The position numbers and the translations under genes were made by a program. 64,000 nucleotides of DNA from Veillonella seminalis (GTDB lineage Bacteria; Bacillota; Negativicutes; Veillonellales; Veillonellaceae), in assembly GCF_003992065.1 (NCBI RefSeq), contig NZ_RQUZ01000001.1, positions 124,001 to 188,000 on the forward strand, given 5' to 3'. Below, one piece after another: positions 35,474 through 44,762 of this stretch. Position 1 is the stretch's first letter, and every line of letters begins with the position of its first letter. The notes beneath the pieces were generated by a model. The model worked only from the letters and a program-made list of their open reading frames with translations, had not been told where the DNA came from and did no database searches.

Positions 35474-36667
35474 TTAGTTCTGCGGTTTGTTTGTAAAACG
35501 ACCGACGATGTATGTCAGAAGTGCAATGACAATCATAACCGGGAATGTGGTCCCCAACGGAGTTTCATAAGTCATCACATTTCTGTATAAGATAAACCCG
35601 ACTAACCAAAGAATCAAGTTTGGAAGGTAAAATTTACGCCCAGATGCATCCTGCTTAAGGAGAAAGTATTGGGTAAAGAGAATCGCGATCATGGGCGTGA
35701 AAACCGAACCGATGAGAAACAGGAAGTTCTCATATTCTGTCATAGGTACTAAAATTGCTAAGATAATGCCTAAAACTGTGAGGCTGATAGCCGTTGCTTT
35801 TTCAGATAAGTTAGGGAAGATGCTGACAAAGCTGACCCCGGCGGAAAACGCGTCGAGGTACGTCGTCGTTACCGTAGCAAAGATAATGATTAATAAAGGC
35901 CAGAGGCCGAGACCGGTTTTTAACATAACGGCGGCAATATCCGTTTCACCGGCATAGATAGCGGAACCGAGACCAATCACATACATCCAGATGCTGACTA
36001 CCGAGTAAATCAAGGTACTTACTACGGTGGCGGCTACCGGGCGTTTAGCGGTACGCGTATAATCGGATACGAGCGGTAACCAGGATAACGGCATGGCGGC
36101 CGCCAATTCAACGGCAGCACCGAAGGAGAGTCCTTGGTCGTCCGTTAATTGTAAGGCACCGACCACAGCCGAAGAAGGGTCAAAGATAATAAAGCTGAGC
36201 CAAATGGTAAGGCAGAACAAGAGGCCTACGGCCACGAGGTTTAAACGGGTCAGATTGCTGTACCCCAATACGAGCCAGAGAATGATGAGGCCGCCGATAA
36301 TTAAGGACCAAGTGATGGTGCCCCAAGGTAAAATGGCATCTGTTGCGGCAGCACCGGTGATAATCATGACGGTAGTCCAGCCGATTAATTGCAGTACGTT
36401 GGCTAAGGCAAAGCCGGATGCTCCTTGGTGACCAAAGCCGATACGTACGGTTTCCATGGCACTGCGGCGCGTATTGGCACCGATGAGGCCGGCTAAGAAG
36501 AAAAGCAGTCCGCCGATAATGTGGCCCAAGAGAATGGCGATGACACCTTGTTCAAACCCGAGTGGGGCAAATAATGTGCCCGTAAAGATTTCGGCTATGG
36601 ATAAGGCGGCGCCGAACCATAAAAGACCGTGAGATAATAATTTTGTTTCAGAAGTAGTTGTACTCAT
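35474..36667 (-). CDS. cytX: NCS1-family transporter, likely hydroxymethylpyrimidine (CytX)
   Basis: 397-residue permease with about 12 hydrophobic helices. The opening GLLWFGAALSIAEIFTGTLFAPLG and the AAAMPLSWLPLVSDYTR helix are typical of the CytX branch of cytosine/purine/thiamine permeases. It follows thiW by 43 bp in an operon headed by a TPP riboswitch, so uptake of the thiamine pyrimidine precursor is much likelier than cytosine. AAAGGG stands before the ATG. Confidence 0.82.
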   Translation of the reverse strand: MSTTTSETKLLSHGLLWFGAALSIAEIFTGTLFAPLGFEQGVIAILLGHIIGGLLFFLAGLIGANTRRSAMETVRIGFGHQGASGFALANVLQLIGWTTVMIITGAAATDAILPWGTITWSLIIGGLIILWLVLGYSNLTRLNLVAVGLLFCLTIWLSFIIFDPSSAVVGALQLTDDQGLSFGAAVELAAAMPLSWLPLVSDYTRTAKRPVAATVVSTLIYSVVSIWMYVIGLGSAIYAGETDIAAVMLKTGLGLWPLLIIIFATVTTTYLDAFSAGVSFVSIFPNLSEKATAISLTVLGIILAILVPMTEYENFLFLIGSVFTPMIAILFTQYFLLKQDASGRKFYLPNLILWLVGFILYRNVMTYETPLGTTFPVMIVIALLTYIVGRFTNKPQN

Positions 36668-36710
36668 AGAATACCCTTTCCGGCATCGCGTGTAGGGTAA
36701 TACATTACGC

Positions 36711-37229
36711 CTACTGATGCTGTTTTATTTGTTGCAAGGCTCCGGTGCTGCGTAATGCATAGAGTAAAATCCCTGCCAATAGGGAGCCGCCTATGGTAGA
36801 AATCAAAAAAGGAACCACATAGGTGTAGAAGGCGATTTGGCCGGCTGATTTGCCCAAGACTAAAATGGCAAGTGGGTAAGCGGAAAGACCGCCGAGAATG
36901 CCGGTGCCGAATACTTCGGCTAAGAGCGTCAAGAGCAGATTACCGGTCCGATGGTACACAATCCCCGATAAGAGGGCGCCCCACATGCTGCCCGGAAAGG
37001 CAAGGATACTGCCAAGGCCCAAAACAAGGCGCAAGGTACTGGCACAAAAAGCAACGCCTACCCCATAATAGCGGCCGAGTAAGACGGCACAAAGGATATT
37101 AATCATATGTTGTACGGGGGCACAGCGACTGATGCCAACGGGAAATGAAAAGGTACTGCCTACTACGGCAACGGCTACTAAAACGCCGGCTATGGTTACT
37201 TTTTTTACATTACTGGTAGAATCGTTCAT
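36711..37229 (-). CDS. thiW: ThiW, ECF S-component for thiazole precursor
   Basis: 172 residues with five or six membrane helices and the family stretch FSFPVGISRCAPVQHMINILCAVLLGRYYG. ThiW binds the hydroxyethylthiazole precursor and works with the shared ECF energizing module, not encoded here. First gene after the TPP riboswitch; AGGAG is six bases before the ATG. Confidence 0.85.
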   Translation of the reverse strand: MNDSTSNVKKVTIAGVLVAVAVVGSTFSFPVGISRCAPVQHMINILCAVLLGRYYGVGVAFCASTLRLVLGLGSILAFPGSMWGALLSGIVYHRTGNLLLTLLAEVFGTGILGGLSAYPLAILVLGKSAGQIAFYTYVVPFLISTIGGSLLAGILLYALRSTGALQQIKQHQ

Positions 37230-37249
37230 TACAAACTCCTATTGCGGTC

Positions 37250-37347
37250 GAGACTTAATGGTCTCCTCTCACGCCGGAACACGGCTTCCCTTCGCTGTAA
37301 TGACAACTGTCGGGCGCTCCCCCGCCAGTCGGTCTGTTTTGACAGAC
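37250..37347 (-). ncRNA. Ladder of small hairpins between the TPP terminator and thiW
   Basis: On the minus strand, after the terminator, several short hairpins follow one another: GTCTGT/ACAGAC (37332-37347), ACTGGCGGG/CCCGACAGT (about 37304-37328), GCCG/CGGC (about 37274-37286) and GAGAC/GTCTC just before the ribosome site. They could be antiterminator parts or an extra leader structure. No known motif recognised. Confidence 0.3.
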
Positions 37348-37352
37348 AACAT

Positions 37353-37383
37353 AAAAAAACAGAGGCACCATACGGTGCCGCTG
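37353..37383 (-). terminator. Riboswitch-controlled terminator
   Basis: Minus strand: CAG-C-GGCACC GTAT GGTGCC-T-CTG followed by TTTTTTT. It lies about 20 bases downstream of the TPP aptamer and is its likely expression platform. Confidence 0.85.
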
Positions 37384-37402
37384 TGAGAAAGTCGCTATAA
37401 CA

Positions 37403-37486
37403 TCTTCCTACGACGGCATTATCCGTACAGGTATAAGGGTCGAAGTTGGATGACTTCCTCTCAGCCTACGTTCATAAGCTCCCCTG
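37403..37486 (-). ncRNA. TPP (THI-box) riboswitch
   Basis: Minus strand carries the conserved pieces in order: AGGGGAGC, GGCTGAGAGGA, GACCCTTATACCTG, GGATAATGCC and GTAGGAAG. Binding of thiamine pyrophosphate would favour the terminator at 37353-37383 and shut off thiW-cytX. Confidence 0.93.
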
Positions 37487-37618
37487 AAATTTCTAACGTG
37501 ATTATAGCACAGGCGGCGGATGCTTGCAACGTTTTATTAACGGGCGGTTTGAAAAAGCGATGAGAATGTTTTATAATAAAGCGAATATAATGCGTTTGAA
37601 AAAGGAATTGGTGAGACA

Positions 37619-38164
37619 GTGAAAACTGGTATTATAAAGATTGGGGCTTCAGATGTAAAAACTTTACGCGATTTGGCAATGAGAACATTTTCAGAAACAT
37701 TTTGCAATGAATATACGGATGAAGAGTTTAAAACTTATTTTGACACGGCTTTATCGGAAACAACATTGCGGCAGGAATTGAGTGATCCCGAATCGCAACA
37801 CTATTTCGTTACGGTGGATGGTAAGCCGGTAGGATTTTTAAAGGTGAATATAGGGAGTGCCCAAACGGAACAGGAGTTACCGACCGGCTTTGAAGTGCAG
37901 CGCATTTACGTATTGGCCGATAATCAAGGGATGGGCCTTGGCAAAGTATTGTTTGAAAAAGCGTTGCAGTTGGCTGCCGAAACCGCTTGTGATTATGTTT
38001 GGCTCGGCGTTTGGGAACATAATTATAAAGCCCAGAAATTCTATGCCAAATATGGTTTTGAAAAGTTCAGTGAGCATACTTTTATCGTAGGCGACCCTCA
38101 TGATACCGATTGGCTGTTGCGTCGTTCGGTTGCAAGCATTCGCGAAGAAGCGGCCAAGCAGTGA
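37619..38164 (+). CDS. paiA: GNAT acetyltransferase, PaiA-like
   Basis: 181-residue N-acetyltransferase close in character to B. subtilis PaiA (spermidine/spermine acetyltransferase): GFLKVNIGSAQTEQELP, FEVQRIYVLADNQGMGLGKVLFEKAL (acetyl-CoA loop Q/RxxGxG as NQGMGLG) and VWLGVWEHNYKAQKFYAKYGF. It starts with GTG; AAGGA lies 12 bases upstream. PaiB is not adjacent. Polyamine as substrate is inferred from that likeness. Confidence 0.78.
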   Translation: MKTGIIKIGASDVKTLRDLAMRTFSETFCNEYTDEEFKTYFDTALSETTLRQELSDPESQHYFVTVDGKPVGFLKVNIGSAQTEQELPTGFEVQRIYVLADNQGMGLGKVLFEKALQLAAETACDYVWLGVWEHNYKAQKFYAKYGFEKFSEHTFIVGDPHDTDWLLRRSVASIREEAAKQ

Positions 38165-38263
38165 TTAAAAAAAGTCGGATAAGGATTGAAGAAGTTGGAC
38201 GGAACTGAATAGTACTGAAAAGAAGTTAAAAAATTTAAGAAATTTAAGAAGACTAAAAAGCGA

Positions 38264-38305
38264 TACCCCTGAATTCGAGGTTTAAAACTCGGATTCAGGG
38301 GTATT
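38264..38305. terminator. Bidirectional terminator
   Basis: ATACCCCTGAATTCGAG and CTCGGATTCAGGGGTAT pair (one mismatch) around GTTTAAAA; followed by TTTTAT. Serves the acetyltransferase gene and, from the other strand, fruA. Confidence 0.85.
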
Positions 38306-38421
38306 TTATAGGGTATTAAGCTTTAAGTGTAAAATTTTTATGCATCAAGGATTTACTGCCACATTAGTCTTACAAGTTGATAGGCTGACGTATGCAGTGG
38401 TTCAATTGAAATCAAAGACAG

Positions 38422-40404
38422 TTAGTCTTTTAAAGGGTTTTTCAATACAGCCAATAACAAAGCGGTTACAACGGAACCGACTAAGATTGCCAATAAGTAC
38501 ATGAGCGGGTTACCGATAGTCGGTACAACGAAGATACCGCCGTGTGGAGCACGCAAAGTACATTCGAAGGCCATCGATAAGGCACCGGCTACGCCTGCAC
38601 CAACGATACAGGATGGAATTACACGAACCGGATCGGCAGCGGCAAACGGAATAGCACCTTCGGTGATGAAGGAGAAACCCATAACATAGTTGGTAATACC
38701 GGATTTACGTTCAGCCGGGGTAAAACGATTAGGGAAGAACGTAGTACAAAGAGCAATAGCTAAAGGAGGTACCATACCACCGGCCATAACAGCCGCCATT
38801 ACGCCATATTCACCGGTTGCCAAGAGACCGGTACTGATTACATACGCTGCTTTATTTACAGGGCCGCCCATGTCAACGGCCATCATACCGGCAAAGATAA
38901 TACCGATAACGATACGGCTGCTGGTATCCATGCTCTTTAAGGCATTCATTAAGCCTTCGTTAAGAGCACCAACCGGCGGGTTAATAATAAAGGTAATAAT
39001 GATACCCATGAAGAGTACGCCTAATACAGGGTAGAGTAATACCGGTTTGATCCCTTCCAAGGATTGCGGCAATACGGAGAAAGCTCGTTTTAGTAAGAGC
39101 ATGAGGTAACCGGCTACAAAACCTGCCAAGAGGGCGCCGAGGAAACCGGAACCGCCTGCATTGGCAAGATAACCGCCGACGAAACCAACGGCCAGGCCCG
39201 GACGGTCGGCAATACTCATGCCGATGAAACCGGCTAATACCGGTAACATAAAGCTAAAGGAAGCACCGCCGATCTTCATGAAGAAAGCGGCCAGTTCTGT
39301 ACCTGAACCGAATTTACTTGGATCGGCCGGGTTAAAATCGTCGAATAAGAAGGCGAGGGCAATAAGGATACCGCCACCGATAACGAACGGTAACATATGA
39401 GATACGCCGTTCATCAAATGCTTGTAAATCTGGCGACCAAAGCTGTCTTTGGCGGAAATCGCATTTTTATTGGCTTTTTCTTCGCCGGCTTCATAGATAG
39501 GCGCTTTGCCGGAGGTGGCTTCTTCCAATAATTCTTTGGCTTTGTTGATGCCGTCCGCTACTTTAACTTGGATGAGCGGTTTGCCGTTAAAGCGAGCCAT
39601 CGGTACGCTCTTGTCAGCGGCTACGATGATGCAGTCCGCGTTGGCAATATCTTGAGCTGTTAAAGCATCTTTAACGCCGCTGGCGCCGTTTTGTTCAACT
39701 TTAATGGTGATGCCCATATCCGCAGCGGTGCGTGTTAAGGCTTCGGCTGCCATGGCTGTATGGGCGATACCGGTCGGGCAAGCTGTTACACCCAGTACGC
39801 GGTAGGAACCGTCGCCTGCTTTAGCCGGAGTTGCTTCAGTCGGTTTTTGTTCCGGCTGTTCAGCGTTAGGTGCTGCAGTGCCGGCCGTGGTTACGTTCTG
39901 TTCGACGATGGCTAAGGCTTCGGTTTCCGTCATTTTAGGCTCGAATAAATCAGCTTCTTTTACGTCGATTAAAGCGAGGAAGCCTTCAACGGTTTGTGCT
40001 TTAATAAGGGCTTCCTTGAATTCGGGATCCATGATGAGGGTCGCTAAGTTAGCCAATACTTGTACATGCATGTCGGCTTGGCCTTCAGGAGCGGCAATCA
40101 TGAAAAAGAGGCGGGTCGGTTCGCCGTCGAGGCTTTCGAAGTTCATGCCTTCAGGTACGGTCATAGCCGCGAGGCCCGGTGTTTTTACGCCGATACTTTT
40201 GGCATGCGGCGTAGCAAGGCCCATGCCGAGACAGGTGGAGCCGGATTCTTCACGAATCAGCACATCTTTGATGTACTGTTCTTTGTTTTTCAAATTACCG
40301 CTTGCATCCATTAATTCGGCCAGTTGGCGAATGGCGATATCTTTAGTGGTCGGATGGGCTTGCAATTGAATAGATTGCTTTTGTAATAGATCCGTAATTT
40401 TCAT
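38422..40404 (-). CDS. fruA: PTS fructose transporter subunit IIABC
   Basis: Imports fructose and phosphorylates it to fructose 1-phosphate. Single 660-residue chain: EIIA (1-150) with His67 in GLATPHAKS; a P/A/E/T linker; EIIB (about 200-300) with Cys209 in VTACPTGIAHTAM; and EIIC (about 325-660) with eight or more membrane helices and PHGGIF near the end. Third gene of fruR-fruK-fruA, starting 4 bp after fruK with GGAG. Confidence 0.93.
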   Translation of the reverse strand: MKITDLLQKQSIQLQAHPTTKDIAIRQLAELMDASGNLKNKEQYIKDVLIREESGSTCLGMGLATPHAKSIGVKTPGLAAMTVPEGMNFESLDGEPTRLFFMIAAPEGQADMHVQVLANLATLIMDPEFKEALIKAQTVEGFLALIDVKEADLFEPKMTETEALAIVEQNVTTAGTAAPNAEQPEQKPTEATPAKAGDGSYRVLGVTACPTGIAHTAMAAEALTRTAADMGITIKVEQNGASGVKDALTAQDIANADCIIVAADKSVPMARFNGKPLIQVKVADGINKAKELLEEATSGKAPIYEAGEEKANKNAISAKDSFGRQIYKHLMNGVSHMLPFVIGGGILIALAFLFDDFNPADPSKFGSGTELAAFFMKIGGASFSFMLPVLAGFIGMSIADRPGLAVGFVGGYLANAGGSGFLGALLAGFVAGYLMLLLKRAFSVLPQSLEGIKPVLLYPVLGVLFMGIIITFIINPPVGALNEGLMNALKSMDTSSRIVIGIIFAGMMAVDMGGPVNKAAYVISTGLLATGEYGVMAAVMAGGMVPPLAIALCTTFFPNRFTPAERKSGITNYVMGFSFITEGAIPFAAADPVRVIPSCIVGAGVAGALSMAFECTLRAPHGGIFVVPTIGNPLMYLLAILVGSVVTALLLAVLKNPLKD

Positions 40405-40408
40405 GATA

Positions 40409-41314
40409 TTACTCCTTCTCCAATAATGCTTCTACTTGTTCACGATTTGCCAGCCATTCTTCAAAGGCGGACGCTGAACCGGCGGCTACGCCCATGGCGA
40501 GAGCTTTGTCATATTGACCGTCCGATTCGATATAGCCGGCTAAGAACCCGGCCACCATGGAATCACCGGAACCTACGGAATTGACAAGTTTGCCTTTCGG
40601 CACGGCACTTGTTCGTACATCGCCGTTGGCATCCACTAAAACGGCACCGTCACCGGCTCTCGATACGAGTACATTTTGGGCTCCTTTGGCTTGCAATTGG
40701 CGAGCTGCGTCGATAATGTCTGACTCCGTTGTAAATTTTGTATTAAATACACTTTCTAATTCGTGATGATTCGGCTTAATTAGGAATGGCTTTAAATCAA
40801 GTACATTCATGAGTAAATCTTGGGTAGCATCTACTATGATACGTATGTCACGACCTTTGAGGCGCTCCATAATATCGCGGTAGGTTGTTTCGGGAAGTCC
40901 CTTCGGTATGCTGCCGGAGAGCACTAACGTGTCACTGTTTTTGAGTGCATCGAGTTGTTTGTAGAGTTGGGACATGGCTGTGTCGGTAATGACAGGACCT
41001 TGGGCGTTGATTTCGGTTTCGCCGTTGCTCTTTAATTTTACATTGATGCGTGAATAGCCTTTTTCAAGACGAACGAATGATTCGTGGCAACCTTCTTCAC
41101 GCAATTGACGAACAATTTCGTCACCGGTAAAACCGGCAATAAAGCCCAATGCTGTATTTTCATGGCCTAAATGGCGTAACATGATGGATACATTAACCCC
41201 TTTGCCGCCGGCTACAATGAAGTCCTCATAGGTACGATTAACGCCGTTGGCTTCAAAGCCTTTAACGCGCATAACGTAGTCGAGCGAAGGATTAAAAGTA
41301 ACCGTGTAAATCAT
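40409..41314 (-). CDS. fruK: 1-phosphofructokinase
   Basis: PfkB-family kinase that phosphorylates fructose 1-phosphate to fructose 1,6-bisphosphate. Start MIYTVTFNPSLDYVMRV, GGKGVNVSIMLRHLG and the catalytic NSVGSGDSMVAGFLAG are conserved; length 301. Overlaps the end of fruR (ATGA) with AAGGAGG upstream. Confidence 0.93.
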   Translation of the reverse strand: MIYTVTFNPSLDYVMRVKGFEANGVNRTYEDFIVAGGKGVNVSIMLRHLGHENTALGFIAGFTGDEIVRQLREEGCHESFVRLEKGYSRINVKLKSNGETEINAQGPVITDTAMSQLYKQLDALKNSDTLVLSGSIPKGLPETTYRDIMERLKGRDIRIIVDATQDLLMNVLDLKPFLIKPNHHELESVFNTKFTTESDIIDAARQLQAKGAQNVLVSRAGDGAVLVDANGDVRTSAVPKGKLVNSVGSGDSMVAGFLAGYIESDGQYDKALAMGVAAGSASAFEEWLANREQVEALLEKE

Positions 41315-42057
41315 GACTCTACCTCCTTGATTTCAGTGTAGTTATGATAGGCACCTTTTACTTTGGTAGTAATAATCGTGGCACTTTCCAACGGGGCAAA
41401 GGTGACCGACGATATTTTATCAAATTTTGACGAATCACAGAGTATATACGGATGATGGCATTTTTGGATGGCTTTCGCTTTGATGGCTGCTTCGGCCGGA
41501 TCCGGCGTGCTGAAACCGCCTTTAATGCTGACACCGTTGGTACCGAAAAATCCTTTGGTAAAGTTAAATACATCTAATTGTTGTAAGGCTGTATCGCCGA
41601 TGATGGCGCCGGTAACAGCTTTCACCTGACCGCCTAAGAGTATGACACGACGATAACGGGCTGCTAAGGCTGCCGCATGCGAGGTGCCGTTGGTAACAAA
41701 GGTTACATTTTTGGCGTTTACAAAGGGGAGCATCATTTCCGTGGTAGTACCGGCATCGATAAAAACAAAGTCATGATCTTCAATGAGTTCGGCGGCTGCT
41801 TTGGCGATGGCCGTTTTTTCATCAGTGAATAAATTGGCTTTGGTTGAAATATCCGGTTCGGTTGTAAAATAGTCTACATCACAACTTACGGCACCGCCGT
41901 GTACTTTTTGCAGTAGCCCTTTGGCATGTAGTTCCGTTAAATCGCGGCGAATCGTGGCCGCCGAGGAGTCGAGGTCTTGGACCAACTCTTGTACGGTAAC
42001 GGCTCGTTTAGTCCGTAACCGCTCTAAAATTAATGACTGCCGTTCTTCTGATAACAT
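41311..42057 (-). CDS. fruR: DeoR-family fructose operon regulator
   Basis: N-terminal helix-turn-helix (RQSLILERLRTKRAVTVQELVQDLDSSAATIRRDLTEL) and a C-terminal sugar-phosphate sensor domain with DAGTTTEMM, VTNGTSHA and GTNGVSIKGGFSTPDPAEAAIK. Probably represses the operon until fructose 1-phosphate binds. First gene of the operon; a 7-8-7 inverted repeat sits in the promoter region. Confidence 0.88.
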   Translation of the reverse strand: MLSEERQSLILERLRTKRAVTVQELVQDLDSSAATIRRDLTELHAKGLLQKVHGGAVSCDVDYFTTEPDISTKANLFTDEKTAIAKAAAELIEDHDFVFIDAGTTTEMMLPFVNAKNVTFVTNGTSHAAALAARYRRVILLGGQVKAVTGAIIGDTALQQLDVFNFTKGFFGTNGVSIKGGFSTPDPAEAAIKAKAIQKCHHPYILCDSSKFDKISSVTFAPLESATIITTKVKGAYHNYTEIKEVES

Positions 42058-42343
42058 AGGGAATCTCCTCTACTTAACAAGGCGTATATTTTATTAACTA
42101 CATTAGTATGTCACTTAATTATAGTATATCTTAACTATAATATAATCATAATCAATCATATTAGTCAATAATTAATGATTCTTTTTGAGCATTTGTAATC
42201 AATAGTACTAAAAATGATGGTTGAATGCCTTTTAGTTATAAATGAAATGCAATTTTTAGAATTGTGTGCTGATTATAAACCATACTAAAATAGTTAGAGT
42301 TGACAATGGTGTGACGGCGTGGTTAAATAACATTAAAATCAAT
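42058..42343. promoter_or_regulatory. Divergent fruR/bioD intergenic region
   Basis: AT-rich with promoter-like boxes on both strands. TTATAGT-N8-ACTATAA (42119-42140) is a perfect inverted repeat about 60 bp upstream of fruR and is a reasonable FruR operator candidate. No gene seen. Confidence 0.4.
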
Positions 42344-42376
42344 TTGTTAACCACAGTTGATAAAAAGGGTAATAAT
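42344..42376 (+). promoter_or_regulatory. BirA-like operator upstream of bioD
   Basis: TTGTTAACC (42344-42352) is a perfect left half-site of the biotin repressor operator, followed after 15 bp by GGTAATAA, a degraded right half (consensus GGTTAACAA). It lies directly before the bioD ribosome site. A further GGTTAAATAA stands at 42321. Confidence 0.5.
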
Positions 42377-42394
42377 AGAGGAAGGGATGTTATT

Positions 42395-43087
42395 ATGATA
42401 CAACTCGAATCAAAGAGTAAGGGCTTATTTGTATTGGGAACCGGTACGGATATCGGCAAGACATTCATAACCGGTTTATTGGTAAAAACGTTACGTGACG
42501 GTCAATATAAAGCCGGTTATTATAAAGCGGCAGTCAGTGGGGCTCCGTCCATTGCTGAAAGTGATGCAGGCTATGTGAAAAAAGTAGCGGGACTCACCGT
42601 ACCGGATGAAGCATTATTATCCTATTTATATGATCATGCCGTTTCGCCTCATTTGGCGGCTCAATGGGAAGGCCATCCGTTGGAAAAATCCGTGGTGGAA
42701 GCAGCTTTTGCGAAAGCTAAAGAAAACTTCGAATATGTCACCATGGAAGGTAGCGGCGGCATCATGTGTCCTCTGCGTTATGATGAAACGGCTCATATCT
42801 TCTTGGAAGATGTGATTCAGTGGTTTAAATTACCAACCCTCTTGGTAGCCCATGCGGGTCTGGGTACTATTAATGCGACAGTTTTGACGATTGAATATTT
42901 ACGTGCCCGTCATATTCCGGTAAAAGGGGTTATCTTGAACTTTTATACGGATAGTCCGATGGAACGGGATAATAAGGCTATGATTGAAGAATTGACGGGT
43001 GTGCCGGTCATTGCCTGTGTACCGGAAGGCGCCAAAGATTTAGGCGTATCCGCCGATACATTAGCGGCTTTATACGAAGAAGTATAA
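42395..43087 (+). CDS. bioD: Dethiobiotin synthetase
   Basis: ATP-dependent ureido-ring closure of 7,8-diaminopelargonate to dethiobiotin. The P-loop variant GTGTDIGKT spans residues 15-23, with VTMEGSGGIMCPL and GTINATVLTIEYLRAR conserved. Start at 42395 is set by the family opening and GAGGAAGG eight bases upstream. 230 residues. Next to bioA; bioB and bioF are not in the window. Confidence 0.92.
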   Translation: MIQLESKSKGLFVLGTGTDIGKTFITGLLVKTLRDGQYKAGYYKAAVSGAPSIAESDAGYVKKVAGLTVPDEALLSYLYDHAVSPHLAAQWEGHPLEKSVVEAAFAKAKENFEYVTMEGSGGIMCPLRYDETAHIFLEDVIQWFKLPTLLVAHAGLGTINATVLTIEYLRARHIPVKGVILNFYTDSPMERDNKAMIEELTGVPVIACVPEGAKDLGVSADTLAALYEEV

Positions 43088-43225
43088 GCGATATATCAGC
43101 TGCTTTATTTGAAGTGTAAGGGCCTTAGTGGTTACTTCATGATGCACTGTAAGGGTTTAATATAAAGGTATAGAGAATAAGACATTAGATTAGGTATTAG
43201 GCATTTAGGATAAAAGGAGATTATC

Positions 43226-44578
43226 ATGAGTTCACAGGTGTGGGTTGAAAAAGATTTAGCACATATATGGCATCCTTGTTCACAAATGAAGGATTATGAA
43301 ACATTGCCGCCGATTGTTATCGACCATGGTAAAGGCTCTTATTTATATGATGTAGACGGCAATGAATATATCGATATCATCAGTTCGTGGTGGTGTAATT
43401 TGTTGGGTCACTGCAATCCGAAGATTAATGCGTCTGTTAAAAAACAATTAGATACTTTGGAACATGTTATTTTTGCCAATTTGAGTCACAAACCGGCTAT
43501 TACCTTGGCAGAAGAATTGACAAAATTACTGCCAAAAGGACTCAATAAATTGCATTTTAACGATAACGGTTCCGGTGCGGTAGAATGTGCCCTTAAAGTG
43601 GCTTTTCAGTATCAGTATCAGACCGGTCATCCGGAACGTCAGAAATTTATGTGCCTTGCGGAAAGTTATCACGGTGAAACCATGGGTGCGTTAGCCGTTG
43701 GCAGCATGGATTTATTTGCCAAAATGTATCAGCCGATGCTCATGGAAACGATTCATACGGAAGCACCGGATTGTTATCGTTGTCCTTATAACAAAACCCG
43801 TGAAACTTGCGAATGTGAATGTTTCTGCCACATGGAAGAAAACTTCGCCAAACACAGCCATGAATTGGCGGCCGTCATCGTGGAACCGATTGTCCAAGGC
43901 TGTGCCGGTATGCGTATTTATCCGCCTTTGTATTTGAAAAAACTGCGGGCTCTTTGTGATGAATACGGTGTATTGCTTATTGCCGATGAAATTGCCACAG
44001 GATTTGGTCGTACGGGCAAAATGTTTGCCTGCGATCATGCGGGCATTACGCCGGATATTATGACCATATCTAAAGCATTAACCGCCGGTTACATGCCAAT
44101 GTCCATTATGGCCGTAACGGATAAGATTTATGATGCTTTTTATGCCGATTACTTCGAATATAAGGCTTTTATGCACAGTCACACCTATGCCGGTAACCCA
44201 TTAGGCTGTTCGGCTGCTTTAGCGACATTAGATATTTTGCAAAACGACGGCGTTTTAGCTGCCGCTCAAGATAAAGCCGTCTTTTTACACCAAGCTCTGG
44301 AAGATGCTTTAGGCAAACATCCGAATGTAGGTGAAATTCGTCATATCGGCCTCATCAATGCCATTGAATTGGTTAAAGATCCGACTACGAAGGAACCGTT
44401 GCTAAGTAAAGCGCGTACGGGCTATCAGATTTATAAGAAAGCGTTGGACCACGGCTTGTTACTTCGTCCGTTGGGTGATGTACTCTACTTCAATCCACCG
44501 CTTAATACGGACAATAAGACATTGACTGATGCCATCGATCGTACGGTGGAATCTTTTGCCGATGTATTGGGAAAATGA
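43226..44578 (+). CDS. bioA: Adenosylmethionine-8-amino-7-oxononanoate aminotransferase
   Basis: PLP class III aminotransferase making 7,8-diaminopelargonate with SAM as amino donor. Features: AHIWHPCSQMKDYE opening, YLYDVDGNEYIDIISSWWCNLLGH, AESYHGETMGALAVG, DEIATGFGRTGKMFAC, and the PLP lysine in ISKALTAGYMPMS. An inserted Cys-rich stretch (CYRCPYNKTRETCECECFC, about 180-200) fits the BioA versions of Firmicutes. 450 residues; the 138-bp gap after bioD has no terminator, so co-transcription is likely. Confidence 0.93.
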   Translation: MSSQVWVEKDLAHIWHPCSQMKDYETLPPIVIDHGKGSYLYDVDGNEYIDIISSWWCNLLGHCNPKINASVKKQLDTLEHVIFANLSHKPAITLAEELTKLLPKGLNKLHFNDNGSGAVECALKVAFQYQYQTGHPERQKFMCLAESYHGETMGALAVGSMDLFAKMYQPMLMETIHTEAPDCYRCPYNKTRETCECECFCHMEENFAKHSHELAAVIVEPIVQGCAGMRIYPPLYLKKLRALCDEYGVLLIADEIATGFGRTGKMFACDHAGITPDIMTISKALTAGYMPMSIMAVTDKIYDAFYADYFEYKAFMHSHTYAGNPLGCSAALATLDILQNDGVLAAAQDKAVFLHQALEDALGKHPNVGEIRHIGLINAIELVKDPTTKEPLLSKARTGYQIYKKALDHGLLLRPLGDVLYFNPPLNTDNKTLTDAIDRTVESFADVLGK

Positions 44579-44762
44579 GATGCCCACATATTAGGTGAAT
44601 GAGATGCCGATATACTCAAAAAAATGAGATTATATCTCAATATAATATGCATCTTAAAATAGGTTATTATTCGTAATTGGTATTTGTCACGCGAACAAAA
44701 TAAGAGTACTCTATATATAGAAAATATTAGAATTAATATAAATTATCAATAGGAGGACTTTT

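Noticed and set aside
43170-43212. TTAG-rich repeats (ATTAGATTAGGTATTAGG) before bioA
   Set aside because: Short, irregular and in AT-rich DNA; likely chance.
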